Shown here one piece after another: positions 1 through 9,200 of a DNA stretch of 48,047 nucleotides. The translations under genes were made by a program, and so were the position numbers. The stretch's first letter is position 1, and every line of letters begins with the position of its first letter. The notes under the pieces were generated by a model. The model was not told the origin of the DNA. It worked only from the letters and a program-made list of their open reading frames with translations, and did not search any database. The stretch is from Microbulbifer okhotskensis (GTDB lineage Bacteria; Pseudomonadota; Gammaproteobacteria; Pseudomonadales; Cellvibrionaceae): the NCBI RefSeq assembly GCF_023895975.1, contig NZ_JALBWM010000027.1, positions 1 through 48,047 of the forward strand, read 5' to 3'.

Positions 1-6
1 ATATAC

Positions 7-22
7 GGCTGCTGCAGCAGCC
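7..22 (-). terminator. Perfect palindrome downstream of the GST gene
   Basis: A perfect 16-base palindrome (two 8-base arms, no loop) lies about 50 bases past the stop of the minus-strand GST gene. It could fold into a hairpin in the transcript, but the following bases (CGTATAT on the minus strand) are only weakly T-rich, so a terminator role is a guess. It could instead belong to whatever lies left of the window. Confidence 0.25.
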
Positions 23-70
23 TAAAGGGTGATGCACTTCAGAGTTGAATGCAGGTGATATTTCTATAAT

Positions 71-763
71 CTAGGTGCTCAAATCCATAGTGCTGATTCC
101 AGCTTGTCTTTCAATTTCTTCATACTCCTGAACCCGCCAGGGCTCGCGCAATGCTTGCTCAATCCATTGTCTTAGATTTGGTAAAGCCAGAATTCTATTT
201 ACATACTGTCTGGGTTTTTTGTCAATAGATAATCCGTAGTTGTTGATTTTAATTGCCACTGGCGAGTAAAAAGCATCCATGGCTGTAAAGTGTCTGCCCG
301 CCAGAAATGGGCCTCCAAATTTGTTCAGCCCTTCCTGCCATAGTTCATTAATACGATTAATGTCTTTTCTGGACTTCTCAGATAGGGTTTTTAATTTGAC
401 TTGTGTTGCGCAGCTTAAGGACTTACTGTTAAAAAATTGAAAACCTGAATGCATCTCGGAAGTTGCACTGCGGGCCCAGGCTCTTGCATTTTTATTTTTC
501 GGCCATATGGTGGGGAAAGCCTCCGCTAAATATTCCACTATAGCCAGCGAGTCCCAAACCAGAGTATCCCCGTCTATAAGGCATGGTAGCAGCCCGGTAG
601 GTGAGCTCTTGCTAAATTTCTCCCAGCTGTCATGTTGCTCAAAGGTAAATAGTTTCTCCTCAAATGGTATTTGTATTTGTCGCATAAGAAGCCACACCAT
701 TAAAGACCAGGAGGAATAGTTTTTGTTGGCGATTAATAGTTGATACATAGGATTGCTCAACAT
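71..763 (-). CDS. Glutathione S-transferase family protein
   Basis: A cytosolic GST-fold protein of 230 residues, the usual length for the family. The N-terminal thioredoxin-like domain (about residues 6-90) starts with a beta strand leading to N-Y-S-S-W-S at residues 15-20. The serine/tyrosine there is the usual glutathione-activating position. It also has the cis-proline region (S-P-T-G-L-L-P-C, residues 54-61) and D-S-L-A-I at residues 71-75, which fits the glutathione gamma-glutamyl binding E/D-S motif. The helical C-terminal domain (about 95-220) carries the A-x-D-A-F capping box (residues 161-165). The YSSWS signature resembles GSTs often annotated as zeta/maleylacetoacetate-isomerase-like, but the substrate cannot be told. 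An internal Met at residue 6 is an equally good start; neither has a strong Shine-Dalgarno. It is divergent from the dehydrogenase gene at 1084. Confidence 0.9.
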   Translation of the reverse strand: MLSNPMYQLLIANKNYSSWSLMVWLLMRQIQIPFEEKLFTFEQHDSWEKFSKSSPTGLLPCLIDGDTLVWDSLAIVEYLAEAFPTIWPKNKNARAWARSATSEMHSGFQFFNSKSLSCATQVKLKTLSEKSRKDINRINELWQEGLNKFGGPFLAGRHFTAMDAFYSPVAIKINNYGLSIDKKPRQYVNRILALPNLRQWIEQALREPWRVQEYEEIERQAGISTMDLST

Positions 764-1083
764 GGTTTTCAGTGGCCTTTGGGGGTTAAATACTATCTCG
801 ATTCCTAACCAGCTTTATAGGGTCATTAAGGGCTGTTTATGGAAGTTACAATCATATTTCTCTATCTGTGGTGGGTGAATTTGTGGTCATAAAAATTTGA
901 GCTTAATTTTTGGTTATGTTGTCTATTTTTCATATAAGATATTTGTCTTTGCGCACATTCATTGCAGGTTAATTGTGATCAAGTTAGCGCTTTTTGGCTC
1001 ATTTATAATATCCTTAATGAAATGAAATGGCTTTTATCTCTTTCAATTGATTGTTGGCTCTTGAACCCAGGGAGAATTATTCT
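764..1083. other. Divergent intergenic region, promoters expected
   Basis: This AT-rich spacer lies between the GST gene (leftward) and the dehydrogenase gene (rightward), so it should hold promoters for both. A TATAAT match sits at 1004-1009 on the plus strand, 75 bases before the dehydrogenase start, but no good -35 box is found 16-18 bases upstream. TTGTGATCA at 973-981 resembles one arm of a CRP site without its partner. No ORF or RNA was recognised. Confidence 0.4.
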
Positions 1084-2178
1084 ATGAATCCCTATAAGTC
1101 TGATTCTGGTTTTATTGTTACACCTTTGGATAATCTTCCCTTAAGCGTTGATCGTGAGTTTCGCTGGGGTTTTATAGGGTGTGGTAAGATTGCCAACGAT
1201 TTTGCCTTGGTACTTAATCATCTGGAGCAAGCTGAAGTATATGCTGTGTCTGCACGAGACACCGATCGTGCTCGTGCGTTTGCATCACGCCATGGGGCTG
1301 AGAAATTCTATGGCAGTTATGCAGAGCTGGTAAATGATCCTCTGGTAGATGTCGTTTATATAGCAACGGTAACTGAATTTCATGCTGATCATGCGAAGTT
1401 AGTATTGAATGCTGGAAAGCATTTATTAATAGAAAAACCGATCGCTCTCTCTGTAGATGAGGTTTCTATGATCAGGAGCCTTGCAAGGAGTAAGGGCCTC
1501 TTTTGCATGGAGGCTATGTGGATGCGTTTTTTTCCTGCAATGGAATATTGTAAAAATGTGATTAAAAGTGGTGAGCTTGGTGAGGTGGGACAAGTCCGGG
1601 CAGATTTAAGCTTCGACTTGAAGCGTGATGAAGGTTTAGACTCACCAACCTGGAAAACTGGTGGAATCTTTGATGCTGGTGTTTATCCAGTCCATCAAGC
1701 TCTGATGATATGTGGGGGAAAGATTAAGGATAGCGAGTGTTCAGGGGTTATTGATGGCTATGGCTTTGGTCAAGTTGGAGCAGGATTATTACATGCTCGC
1801 TTTGAGGAGACATTAACTGCAATGGCTACCTGGAGTATTCTGTATGAGGGAGCCGAAGAAATGGACATTTATGGTTCAAAAGGGCGGATTCGAGTGCACT
1901 CTCCTGCTCATAGTCCAACTTGCGTTACAGTAATCAAGTATGGTGGGAGCCGTCGGAAACCAGAAAATACAGTTACAACTCATGAGTTCCCCTTACCACC
2001 CATTGACGGGGAGTTTAATTTTCCGAGTTCAGAGGGGTTGTACTATGAGGCTGCAGCTGTACAACGGTGTATTGCCGCGGGTTTAACAGAATGTCCGCAA
2101 GTTCCTCTAGATGAATCATTACAGGCAATAGAGTTGCTAAATAGTTGCGATCGTATCATCAAAAAAAGGGCAGGCTAA
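1084..2178 (+). CDS. Gfo/Idh/MocA-family NAD(P)-dependent oxidoreductase
   Basis: A soluble dehydrogenase of 364 residues. The Rossmann domain opens with R-W-G-F-I-G-C-G-K-I-A (residues 27-37). It carries the family E-K-P motif at 117-119, whose lysine is catalytic, and D-A-G-V-Y-P-V-H at 197-204, the second family motif with the catalytic-site histidine. The overall pattern resembles the dihydrodiol dehydrogenase / glucose-fructose oxidoreductase branch. The ATG at 1084 is preferred over the in-frame TTG at 1051 because AGGGAG (1069-1074) sits nine bases before it. By eye it is about 60% identical over its whole length to the C-terminal third of the fusion protein at 6243. This suggests the two arose by duplication and act on related cyclitol or sugar substrates. 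The substrate itself is unknown. Confidence 0.9.
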   Translation: MNPYKSDSGFIVTPLDNLPLSVDREFRWGFIGCGKIANDFALVLNHLEQAEVYAVSARDTDRARAFASRHGAEKFYGSYAELVNDPLVDVVYIATVTEFHADHAKLVLNAGKHLLIEKPIALSVDEVSMIRSLARSKGLFCMEAMWMRFFPAMEYCKNVIKSGELGEVGQVRADLSFDLKRDEGLDSPTWKTGGIFDAGVYPVHQALMICGGKIKDSECSGVIDGYGFGQVGAGLLHARFEETLTAMATWSILYEGAEEMDIYGSKGRIRVHSPAHSPTCVTVIKYGGSRRKPENTVTTHEFPLPPIDGEFNFPSSEGLYYEAAAVQRCIAAGLTECPQVPLDESLQAIELLNSCDRIIKKRAG

Positions 2179-2310
2179 TTTTAGTTGTGCTCGTGAGTCA
2201 ATGCAATCTCGATCCCTGGCTATTTGTAATAGTCCTATGTGTGAAGCTGATACTGGTTTCTATTTTGATGGTTAGTATTGACTGCATCATTTAAATTTAA
2301 CGTCAGACAA

Positions 2311-2330
2311 TGCCCACCAAGAGGTGGGCA
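2311..2330 (-). terminator. Hairpin following the ahpC fragment
   Basis: A perfect 8-bp stem (TGCCCACC / GGTGGGCA) with a 4-base loop lies 35 bases past the old ahpC stop codon. The same GGTGGGC hairpin follows the intact copy at 10920, and a variant follows the copy at 5193. It therefore travelled with the gene and probably acts as a terminator or 3' stabiliser. The T tract after it is weak. Confidence 0.45.
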
Positions 2331-2365
2331 AAGCCAGTTCCAGTCCTGTGAGGGCTTGGGGAATC

Positions 2366-2815
2366 TTAAATCTTACCTACCAGATCAAGGGACGGTGCCA
2401 AGGTCTCTTCACCTTCCTTCCACTTGGCCGGGCAGATTGCGCGGCAATGTACTGGGCGGCTTTGATCTTGCGCAGCAGTTCGCGGGCATCTCGGCCAATG
2501 CTACCTGCCGTGATCTCAACGATCTGGATACGGCCTTCCGGGTCGATGACAAAGGTGCCTCGGTCTGCGATACCTTCTTCTTCGATCATCACGCCGAAGT
2601 TGCGAGTGATAGTACCGGTGGGGTCGCCAATCATCGGATACTGGATCTTGCCGATAGTGTCGGAGGAATCGTGCCAGGCCTTATGGGTGTCGGTGGATAC
2701 TGAGTAGATCTCAACCCCCAACTTCTTGAACTCTTCATCGTTGTCCGCCAGGTCGCCCAGCTCGGTTGGGCACACAAAAGTGAAGTCGGCTGGGTAGAAG
2801 AAGAATACCGCCCAC
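2366..2815 (-). pseudogene. ahpC: ahpC fragment (truncated, frameshifted peroxiredoxin)
   Basis: This is a decayed third copy of alkyl hydroperoxide reductase C. It retains the peroxidatic-cysteine segment V-C-P-T-E and most of the thioredoxin fold, but it is broken in three ways. The first 35 or so residues and the start are missing, because homology stops near 2815 where transposase sequence begins. Nine bases are deleted in frame, removing F-T-H of the S-T-D-T-H-F-T-H segment. About ten bases are deleted near 2437, which shifts the frame and destroys the resolving-cysteine segment (G-E-V-C-P-A-K-W in the intact copies). Its 3' flank matches the flank of the copy at 10920 better than that of the copy at 5193. 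That points to descent from, or common origin with, the 10920 copy. Confidence 0.9.
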
Positions 2816-3518
2816 GCTGCAGATGCCTACTATAGCAAGTTGAAATTCGTTTTAGCGATTATTCCAACAAGGTTACACATCGTTGGCAAGTTGCGAGCTG
2901 ACGCAAACTTTCTGTGACTATATGAAGGCAGTTTCGGCGGTACTGGACGCCCCAGAAAATACGATGGGAAAGTTGACTTGGTTGCCGACTTGAATCGCTT
3001 TTAGCATGTTGGCGCCCTGAATGATACGACTGAAGTTTATACGAAGGCTCTCCATGCAAGTTTTTTGAAAAGAGTTATTCGCGTTGTGATCTTGAAGTCT
3101 ACTAACGGCGACAAAGAGAGTCATGCACTGCTGTATTCGACGGACACAGAGCCATATGCAATGACACTGATTGCCGGCTACAAGTCAAGGTTTCAAATAG
3201 AATTTTTATTCAGGGGTGATAGGCAGTACACAGATCTAACCCACAGCCAGTCAACTCGAGAAGAGGCGATCAATATGCATGACAATGCATCATTAACGGC
3301 CCTAAATTGACTAAAAATTGAAGATAAAAAAGCGAAGCAAACGGATGAGGCGACGGTTATTTCAATTGCCAGCTGGAAGCGCCGCAAGTTTAACCGGCAT
3401 CTCATGGACAGATTTTTTAACGAGTTAGAATTGGACCTGAGATGTGAAAAATTGCCAATATTTGCGAGCGATACAGTGACTACGGGGCTATAGCTGCATA
3501 TAACTTCCCGAAGTATTG
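2816..3518 (+). pseudogene. Decayed DDE transposase of an insertion sequence
   Basis: Reading the frame that starts at 2822 gives recognisable transposase blocks: A-Y-Y-S-K at the left edge, K-Y-D-G-K-V-D, then R-V-V-I-L-K, R-F-Q-I-E-F-L-F-R and N-A-S-L-T-A-L-N, the last typical of IS4/IS5-superfamily (DDE_Tnp_1-like) enzymes. In-frame stops occur at 2915, 3002 and 3308, and a one-base frameshift occurs near the C-terminus, so it is dead. The N-terminal half is absent. The 3' end (TATAGCTGCATA then a degenerate CTTCCCGAAGTATTG) matches the end of the IS relic at 47175. This indicates the same IS type but an older insertion. It abuts, and probably truncated, the ahpC fragment. Confidence 0.85.
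3504..3518. repeat. Degenerate IS terminal inverted repeat
   Basis: CTTCCCGAAGTATTG differs at two positions from CTGTCCGAAGTGTTG, the perfect end of the IS relic at 47553-47567. It sits at the expected distance beyond the transposase C-terminal codons and so marks the right end of the old insertion. Confidence 0.6.
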
Positions 3519-3523
3519 ATGAT

Positions 3524-3554
3524 AATAAAGGCCGCCCAAAGACCGACCTTTATT
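3524..3554 (-). terminator. Rho-independent terminator of ahpF
   Basis: An 11-bp stem (AATAAAGGCCG / CGACCTTTATT, one wobble pair) with a 9-base loop lies just past the ahpF stop. In the minus-strand direction it ends in CCTTTATTATC, a T-rich tail, as expected for an intrinsic terminator. Confidence 0.75.
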
Positions 3555-3565
3555 GACCGCACCTA

Positions 3566-5116
3566 TCACTCCACTGAAGAGCGAATTAAATAGTCAAACG
3601 CGCCCAGCGCGGCAGTTGCTCCAGCACCCATAGAGATGACAATCTGCTTGAAGGGCACGGTGGTGGCATCTCCAGCGGCGTAGACGCCGGGGATAGAGGT
3701 TGCGCCGCGCTCGTCGATAATGATCTCACCCATACGGTTCATCTCTACATTGGTTTCTTTTAGAAAATCAGTATTTGGTACCAAACCGATTTGTACGAAA
3801 ACTCCTGCCAGTTCGAGTTTTATACTCTCGCCAGTGGCGCGGTCGGTGTAACCTAGGCCGTTTACCTTGTCGCCATCGCCGAGCACCTCTGTGGTTTGTG
3901 CATTGGCGATAATGTCGATGTTATGCATTAGCTTGGCTTTGCGCAGCAGTACTTCATCGGCGCGCAATGTGTCGGCAAATTCCAGCACGGTGACGTGCTC
4001 GACAATTCCGGCCAAGTCGATAGCCGCTTCGATACCGGAGTTACCACCGCCGATCACAGCAACACGCTTACCTTTAAAGAAAGGACCGTCGCAGTGCGGG
4101 CAGTAAGCTACGCCCCTGGTACGGTATTCCGCTTCACCGGGTACCCCGAGTTCTCTCCAGCGGGCACCGGTGGCGAGAACTACAGTTCGGCTGGAAAGTG
4201 TGGCACCACTTTGTAGTTCGATGTCGACCATTTCATTGCGCTGCAAGTTGGCTGCACGTTGGTCGGTAATAATATCGACACCGTACTCTTTAACATGTTG
4301 TTCCAGGCTGGCTGCGAGTTTTGGGCCTTCGGTAAAGGGCATGGAGATAAAATTCTCGATACCTACGGTGTCCATAACCTGACCCCCAAAGCGCTCTGCA
4401 ACCAAGCCGGTGCGAATACCTTTACGCGCGGCGTAAATGGCCGCTGCAGCGCCGGCTGGGCCACCACCCACTACCAATAGATCGTAGGGGGCTTTTTCAT
4501 TCAGGGCTTCGGCCTTGCGTTCGGCGGCACCGGTGTCTAGTTTGCCGACGATTTCCTCCAGGGTCATTCTGCCCTGGCTGAAATGTTCACCGTTCAGGTA
4601 AATGGCGGGCACGGCCATAACGTTGCGTTTCTCCACTTCTTCCTGGAACAGGCCGCCATCAATCATCTCGTGAGTGATATTTGGATTGAGGGTGGCCATC
4701 AGGTTCAGTGCCTGTACCACATCCGGGCAGTTCTGGCAGGACAGCGAAATGTAAGTTTCAAAGTGGAACTCACCTTTCAGGTTGCGTATCTGCTCCAGCA
4801 GTTCGGGGGCTGCTTTTGAGGGGTGCCCACCTGCCTGTAACAGTGCCAGCACCAGAGAAGTGAATTCATGTCCCAGGGGAATACCGGCGAAGCTTACGCG
4901 GGGCTCTTCTCCTGCGGGGGCAAGCGCCATGCTCGGGGTGCGCTTGCCTTGGCTCTGTTGGGCGGAAATTTTGTTGGAGAGCCCAGAGATTTCGTCAACC
5001 AGGGTTTCCAGTTCTTTGGATTTTTCACTGCTATTAGTGGACACACGAATCTCGATCGGCTTGACGATATTCTGCAGGTAGGTGTCCAGTTGTTTTTTCA
5101 GGTTTGCGTCCAACAT
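3566..5116 (-). CDS. ahpF: Alkyl hydroperoxide reductase subunit F (NADH-dependent flavoprotein)
   Basis: This cytosolic flavoprotein takes electrons from NADH and reduces the disulfide of oxidised AhpC. It has 516 residues (E. coli AhpF is 521), so it is full length. The N-terminal tandem thioredoxin-like domain (about 1-200) carries redox centre C-Q-N-C at 127-130. The thioredoxin-reductase-like part has the FAD dinucleotide motif G-G-G-P-A-G (217-222), redox centre C-P-H-C (339-342) and NADH motif G-G-G-N-S-G (356-361). It also has the C-terminal FAD-binding G-V-Y-A-A-G-D-A. It lies 76 bases downstream of ahpC with a hairpin between them and should be co-transcribed with it, probably under the same peroxide control. 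All catalytic motifs are intact. Confidence 0.97.
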   Translation of the reverse strand: MLDANLKKQLDTYLQNIVKPIEIRVSTNSSEKSKELETLVDEISGLSNKISAQQSQGKRTPSMALAPAGEEPRVSFAGIPLGHEFTSLVLALLQAGGHPSKAAPELLEQIRNLKGEFHFETYISLSCQNCPDVVQALNLMATLNPNITHEMIDGGLFQEEVEKRNVMAVPAIYLNGEHFSQGRMTLEEIVGKLDTGAAERKAEALNEKAPYDLLVVGGGPAGAAAAIYAARKGIRTGLVAERFGGQVMDTVGIENFISMPFTEGPKLAASLEQHVKEYGVDIITDQRAANLQRNEMVDIELQSGATLSSRTVVLATGARWRELGVPGEAEYRTRGVAYCPHCDGPFFKGKRVAVIGGGNSGIEAAIDLAGIVEHVTVLEFADTLRADEVLLRKAKLMHNIDIIANAQTTEVLGDGDKVNGLGYTDRATGESIKLELAGVFVQIGLVPNTDFLKETNVEMNRMGEIIIDERGATSIPGVYAAGDATTVPFKQIVISMGAGATAALGAFDYLIRSSVE

Positions 5117-5153
5117 CGGTGTGTCCTTTCTCTAACAATTTCAGATTTTGTTG

Positions 5154-5180
5154 TGGCCCACCTTTTGCTGGGCGGGGCCA
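5154..5180 (-). promoter_or_regulatory. Hairpin between ahpC and ahpF
   Basis: In this 76-base gap the sequence can pair as TGGCCC (5154-5159) with GGGCCA (5175-5180), or as GCCCA (5156-5160) with TGGGC (5169-5173). No T tract follows. An intercistronic hairpin here would fit partial termination or protection of the ahpC mRNA end, giving more AhpC than AhpF. That role is inferred. Confidence 0.4.
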
Positions 5181-5192
5181 GAGGTATGAGGT

Positions 5193-5759
5193 TTAAATTT
5201 TTCCTACCAGGTCCAGAGACGGGGCTAGGGTTTCTTCACCTTCCTTCCATTTGGCTGGGCAGACCTCACCTGGGTGAGCGGCTATGTACTGGGCAGCTTT
5301 GATCTTGCGCAGCAGCTCGCTGGCGTCGCGACCGATACCGCCGGCGGTGATCTCGACAATCTGGATACGTCCTTCAGGGTCGATCACGAAGGTGCCACGG
5401 TCGGCGATGCCTTCTTCCTCGATCATCACGCCGAAGTTGCGAGTGATGGTGCCGGTGGGATCTCCGATCATCGGGTATTGGATTTTACCGATGGTGTCGG
5501 AAGAGTCGTGCCACGCCTTGTGGGTGAAGTGGGTATCGGTGGATACGGAGTAGATCGCAACCCCCAGCTTCTTGAATACTTCGTAGTTGTCCGCCAAGTC
5601 GCCCAGTTCTGTGGGGCAGACAAAGGTGAAGTCGGCAGGGTAGAAGAAGAACACCGCCCATTTGCCCTTCACGTCGGCATCACTCACGTCGTGAAATTCG
5701 CCATTCTGGTAGGCCTTGGCATTGAATGGCTTCAGTTGGGATTCGATGTAGCGTGACAT
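5193..5759 (-). CDS. ahpC: Alkyl hydroperoxide reductase subunit C (2-Cys peroxiredoxin), copy 1
   Basis: AhpC reduces hydrogen peroxide and organic hydroperoxides in the cytosol and is recycled by AhpF. This copy has 188 residues, the normal length. The peroxidatic Cys48 lies in F-V-C-P-T-E, and the resolving Cys167 in G-E-V-C-P-A-K-W. The start at 5759 (M-S-R-Y-I-E) is chosen because AAGGAGC lies just upstream; the frame stays open 18 codons further but without a ribosome site. It is the promoter-proximal gene of an ahpC-ahpF pair. Compared with the copy at 10920 it differs at eight residues (Q8, L9, A35, V61, A68, E129, I134, V185). Two of these (V61, A68) replace glutamates found in the other copy. 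Confidence 0.97.
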   Translation of the reverse strand: MSRYIESQLKPFNAKAYQNGEFHDVSDADVKGKWAVFFFYPADFTFVCPTELGDLADNYEVFKKLGVAIYSVSTDTHFTHKAWHDSSDTIGKIQYPMIGDPTGTITRNFGVMIEEEGIADRGTFVIDPEGRIQIVEITAGGIGRDASELLRKIKAAQYIAAHPGEVCPAKWKEGEETLAPSLDLVGKI

Positions 5760-5864
5760 GGATAGCTCCTTAATCATCTCTGTCTTATGGGTCGCTGTTT
5801 GGGAACAAAGCAAATACTATCTATTTCTTATGCTTGATATAAATTAGCAATATAAATACAGGCG

Positions 5865-5880
5865 ATAGTTTTTAGCGATA
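5865..5880. promoter_or_regulatory. Possible OxyR half-site upstream of ahpC copy 1
   Basis: ATAG at 5865 is followed eleven bases later by CGAT(A), close to the ATAG-N7-CTAT spacing of OxyR sites, with further ATAA and ATAG elements at about 5888 and 5896. The element starts 106 bases upstream of the ahpC start. A better match lies 107 bases upstream of the second ahpC copy. OxyR control of ahpC is well established in gammaproteobacteria; the site itself is inferred. Confidence 0.35.
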
Positions 5881-5994
5881 ACTGATCATAAGTTGATAGT
5901 CTTTCCTGGGGTTAGTGAATAGAGGCGGCATAGCAGGAGGCCATAGATAGGAGCAAATCAAAGGAGCGAAGTTGGCAGATCGCCAAACTTAAAA

Positions 5995-6143
5995 GCCCCA
6001 GAGATGCTCTGTTTCAGGGCTAAGGCCGAGCCTCCCCGGTGGCTTAAATTGCGGGCAGGTCACGGAATTACCGGTCCGTGTTCACCTAAAGGTACATAGC
6101 CCCAAGCGAGGTCAGTGAATAAAGTGACGAGAAAGACTGGGGC
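5995..6143 (+). ncRNA. Candidate structured RNA in the leader of the cyclase fusion gene
   Basis: A gene-free 430-base stretch precedes the cyclase gene, and its middle looks like folded RNA. A perfect 7-bp outer helix pairs GCCCCAG (5995-6001) with CTGGGGC (6137-6143). Inside are CACGGA/TCCGTG (6061-6066 with 6075-6080), GGCT/AGCC (6018-6021 with 6029-6032), ACC/GGT around TAAA (6084-6093) and GTCA/TGAC (6111-6114 with 6125-6128). It ends about 100 bases before the start codon, where a leader regulator or small RNA could sit. It lacks the signature boxes I know for TPP, FMN, lysine and cobalamin riboswitches. The GGCTAAGGCCGAGCCTCC block is reminiscent of HEARO/omega-RNA-type elements, but no IscB-like gene follows. 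The class is undetermined and the strand is assumed from the downstream gene. Confidence 0.4.
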
Positions 6144-6242
6144 ACCCTACGGGGGGACATTAACAATGCCTTATTGAGTTAAGCCTTTCGTGTATGGATT
6201 CATTTTGCCCACTGCACTGGCCCAAATTGGAGGTCTCCGAGG

Positions 6243-9200
6243 ATGGAATATACCGATATGACTCAAAATAAGGTGCATGCCATCGTTGTCGGTGTCGGAC
6301 TGCCGGGAGAGTCAATTGGTTGGTTGCATTTATCACAATTGATAAAAATGCCAAATGTCATTGTGGATGCCGTGGTTGAAGAATACTGGCTTGGAAATAC
6401 CACGGCACCACCAGCAAAACAGCGAGTTTTTCGAGAGGAAATGGCAAGGCTTATGGCCCACGGCGGGGGTTTTGATTTGTATTCCTCTGTTGAGGATATA
6501 CCAATAGCGGATCCATCCGTTAAAAATTTGGTGTTGATCTCTGTGCGGACGCCATTAAACATGAAAATTTTTGAGGCGGTGGCAGAGAAAGAATACAAAA
6601 ACATATATTTGGAAAAACCCGGTGAAGATTCATTAGACAAGCTGCAGGCAATGGTGCAAATTGCCGACGAAAAAAACCTCAGGGTTGTGGTTGGCTACCA
6701 AAAACATATTTCTAGCTATGTAAAAAAGGCTGAAAAAATCACAGCTGGGTGGAAGCTCAAAACCAGGAGTGTCAGCTTTGTTCATCACAACCCCCACTCG
6801 GAAGACAACCTGGAAAATATATTCAGGCAGAATACAGAGGGAATGCTGCTTAACCAGTGCTGCCACGAGTTGGAACTATGCGTAGCGAAATGGAATCTAC
6901 AGCCTCACAATATTGTTGATATAGTTGTTAATAGGGAAGAAACCGAACGGAAACGCTTCGGCGACATTGAGGACTTTAAGAAGCTTTCGTTTACTTTGAA
7001 AACAAACTTGGGAATCAGCTTTTCATTTCTTGTCACTCGTTGTGAAGGGGTGGAAAACAGTATTACCGTGAAAGAAGGGCTCACAGGAAATCCTGTTTTG
7101 ATAGAGCTGGCTCCTCCTGGGGTTTTTGACCGGGCCCTTGACCTGGCCAAGGAGGAAAAAGGGGCGATGTGGTATTGCCAATTGTTTGAAGAGGATTACC
7201 ACACGCTGAAAAATGAGTTTGTTGAATCTATTCTTAACGATGATGAGGCAAGGTACCTGAATCTACCAGGTCTGAAACAGGCAGTAAGCGTCTTGCTACT
7301 TGCGACATCGATTGAAACGAGCATTCTGGCACAATGTAGTGAAGATGAAGCCCATCACCCTATTGTTCAAATTCTGGATACTGTTTGTCAGACACCGACA
7401 AGTCAGAGGATTTGGTACCACTGTAATTTATTTTCTCCTGGCAATAGATTCCTTGTCGATATTCTAAGACCGCCCCGGAACAGGATTATTTGCTGCGTGG
7501 ACGACAAAGTTTGGCAGCTATATTCCGGCCTTATCCTTGAATGGGAAAGGTCTGTGGGAGTAGAGTTTATTCCCATTGTGATGACAGGGGGCGAACAATC
7601 AAAAAATATCAATAGCTTCCATGAAATGATTGACGAAATATGGAAAGTCAATCCAATTCGCTATAGAGAGCCCATCGTGGCTTTGGGGGGCGGTGCGGTA
7701 ACAGATACGATCGGTTTTGTCAGTGCTGTCTGGCGACGCAATACTCCCTGGATACGTATTCCAACAACCCTGATGGGGATGATTGACTCTTCCATAGGAA
7801 TTAAAGTTAGTGTGAACCATAATATCAAAAATGGTATCGGTGCTTTTCACTGCCCCCTGCACACCATCATTGATCCCACTTTTCTCAAAACCAATCCGCA
7901 ACGGGTGCTGAAAAGTGCAGTCGGAGAGATGGTTAAGGTGGGTTTGGTCTTCAATAAGGATGTGCTTGATTGTCTATCTGATCAGGGTGACTCACTGCTC
8001 CATAACCACTTTCTTGGAGAGGGAGGGGTGCCGGGAAAAACATCATACAACCTTATATTAAATTGTATCGATGCGATGATAGATAGTATCGGAGGAGACC
8101 TGCAGGAGGAAAATTTGTCTCGTCCGATGGATTTTGGCCATACGCTTTCCCGGTGGCTGGAGCGCGATGAGGCCTTCCGCTTGATGCATGGTGAGGCAGT
8201 GGGTATAGATTGCTTGTTCACCTCCCTAGTCGCGGAACAAATGGGATTAATTTCCACTAAGGATGTGGATCTACTTTTTGGCATTTATACAAAATTGGGC
8301 CTTGCTGCAAATGTGAAAGGCCTCAATCTAGATGTGTATAAGACTGCGCTGGAGCAGATCTCTATTCACCGTTCTGGCTCCTTGCGTGCTCCACTGCCAT
8401 CCCCTTTAGGCAATTGTATTTGGGTTGAAAAATTTGAGAGCCGGCATTTGGAGCAAGCCTGGAATAATCTTCAAAATAGGCTTACCCATCATCATGAATT
8501 GATATTGGACCCAGATACTATTGAAGATGAACAGCGTTTAACCACATTGACTGAGCAATCAAAACCTCAGACACAGGAGCAATATTCCAGCCACAAGTTG
8601 CGCTGGGGGTTTATAGGTTGTGGCAGGATTGCCAATGATTTCGCCAAGGTTGTCAACTACCTGGATTCTGCCGAAATTCATGCGGTGGCTTCCAGGAATT
8701 TGGATAAGGCGAGGGCCTTTGCCGACAAATACGGAGTGGAAAAGGCGTATGGAAATTACGCAGAGTTAGTCAATGACCCTGATGTTGACGTTGTATATGT
8801 CGCGACCATTCCTGAGCTTCATTGGCAGCACACACAGTTGGCCCTTAATGCGAACAAGCATGTTCTTGTGGAAAAGCCGCTTGCGCTCACAGTGGAAGAT
8901 GCCATCAAAATAAAGAACCTTGCCCAGGAAAAACAGCTTTTTTGCATGGAAGGCCTGTGGATGAGATTCTTCCCGGTGATGGAATATTGCAAGAGCCTCA
9001 TTGGTCAAGGTGTGATTGGCCGGATTTGCCAGCTGCGCGCGGATCTAAGTTTTGATTTAAGGAAAGATGAGGGGATGGATTCTCCCAAGTGGAAAGTGGG
9101 GGCTGGTATGGATGCCGGCGTGTACCCTGTGCATGCTGCGATCATGGTGTTGGGTAGAGGGACATCCGATCTGGAATTCTCGGGAGTGCTTGATGACTAC

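Noticed and set aside
2278..2707. Two plus-strand frames of about 130 codons over the ahpC fragment
   Set aside because: The same shadow frames appear opposite the intact ahpC copies, so they are antisense artefacts.
5995..6143. A known metabolite riboswitch (TPP, FMN, cobalamin, lysine, Moco)
   Set aside because: The signature boxes I can recall are absent or only partly matched (GCCTCCCCGG slightly resembles Moco RNAs), and no matching pathway gene follows. Left as an unassigned structured RNA.
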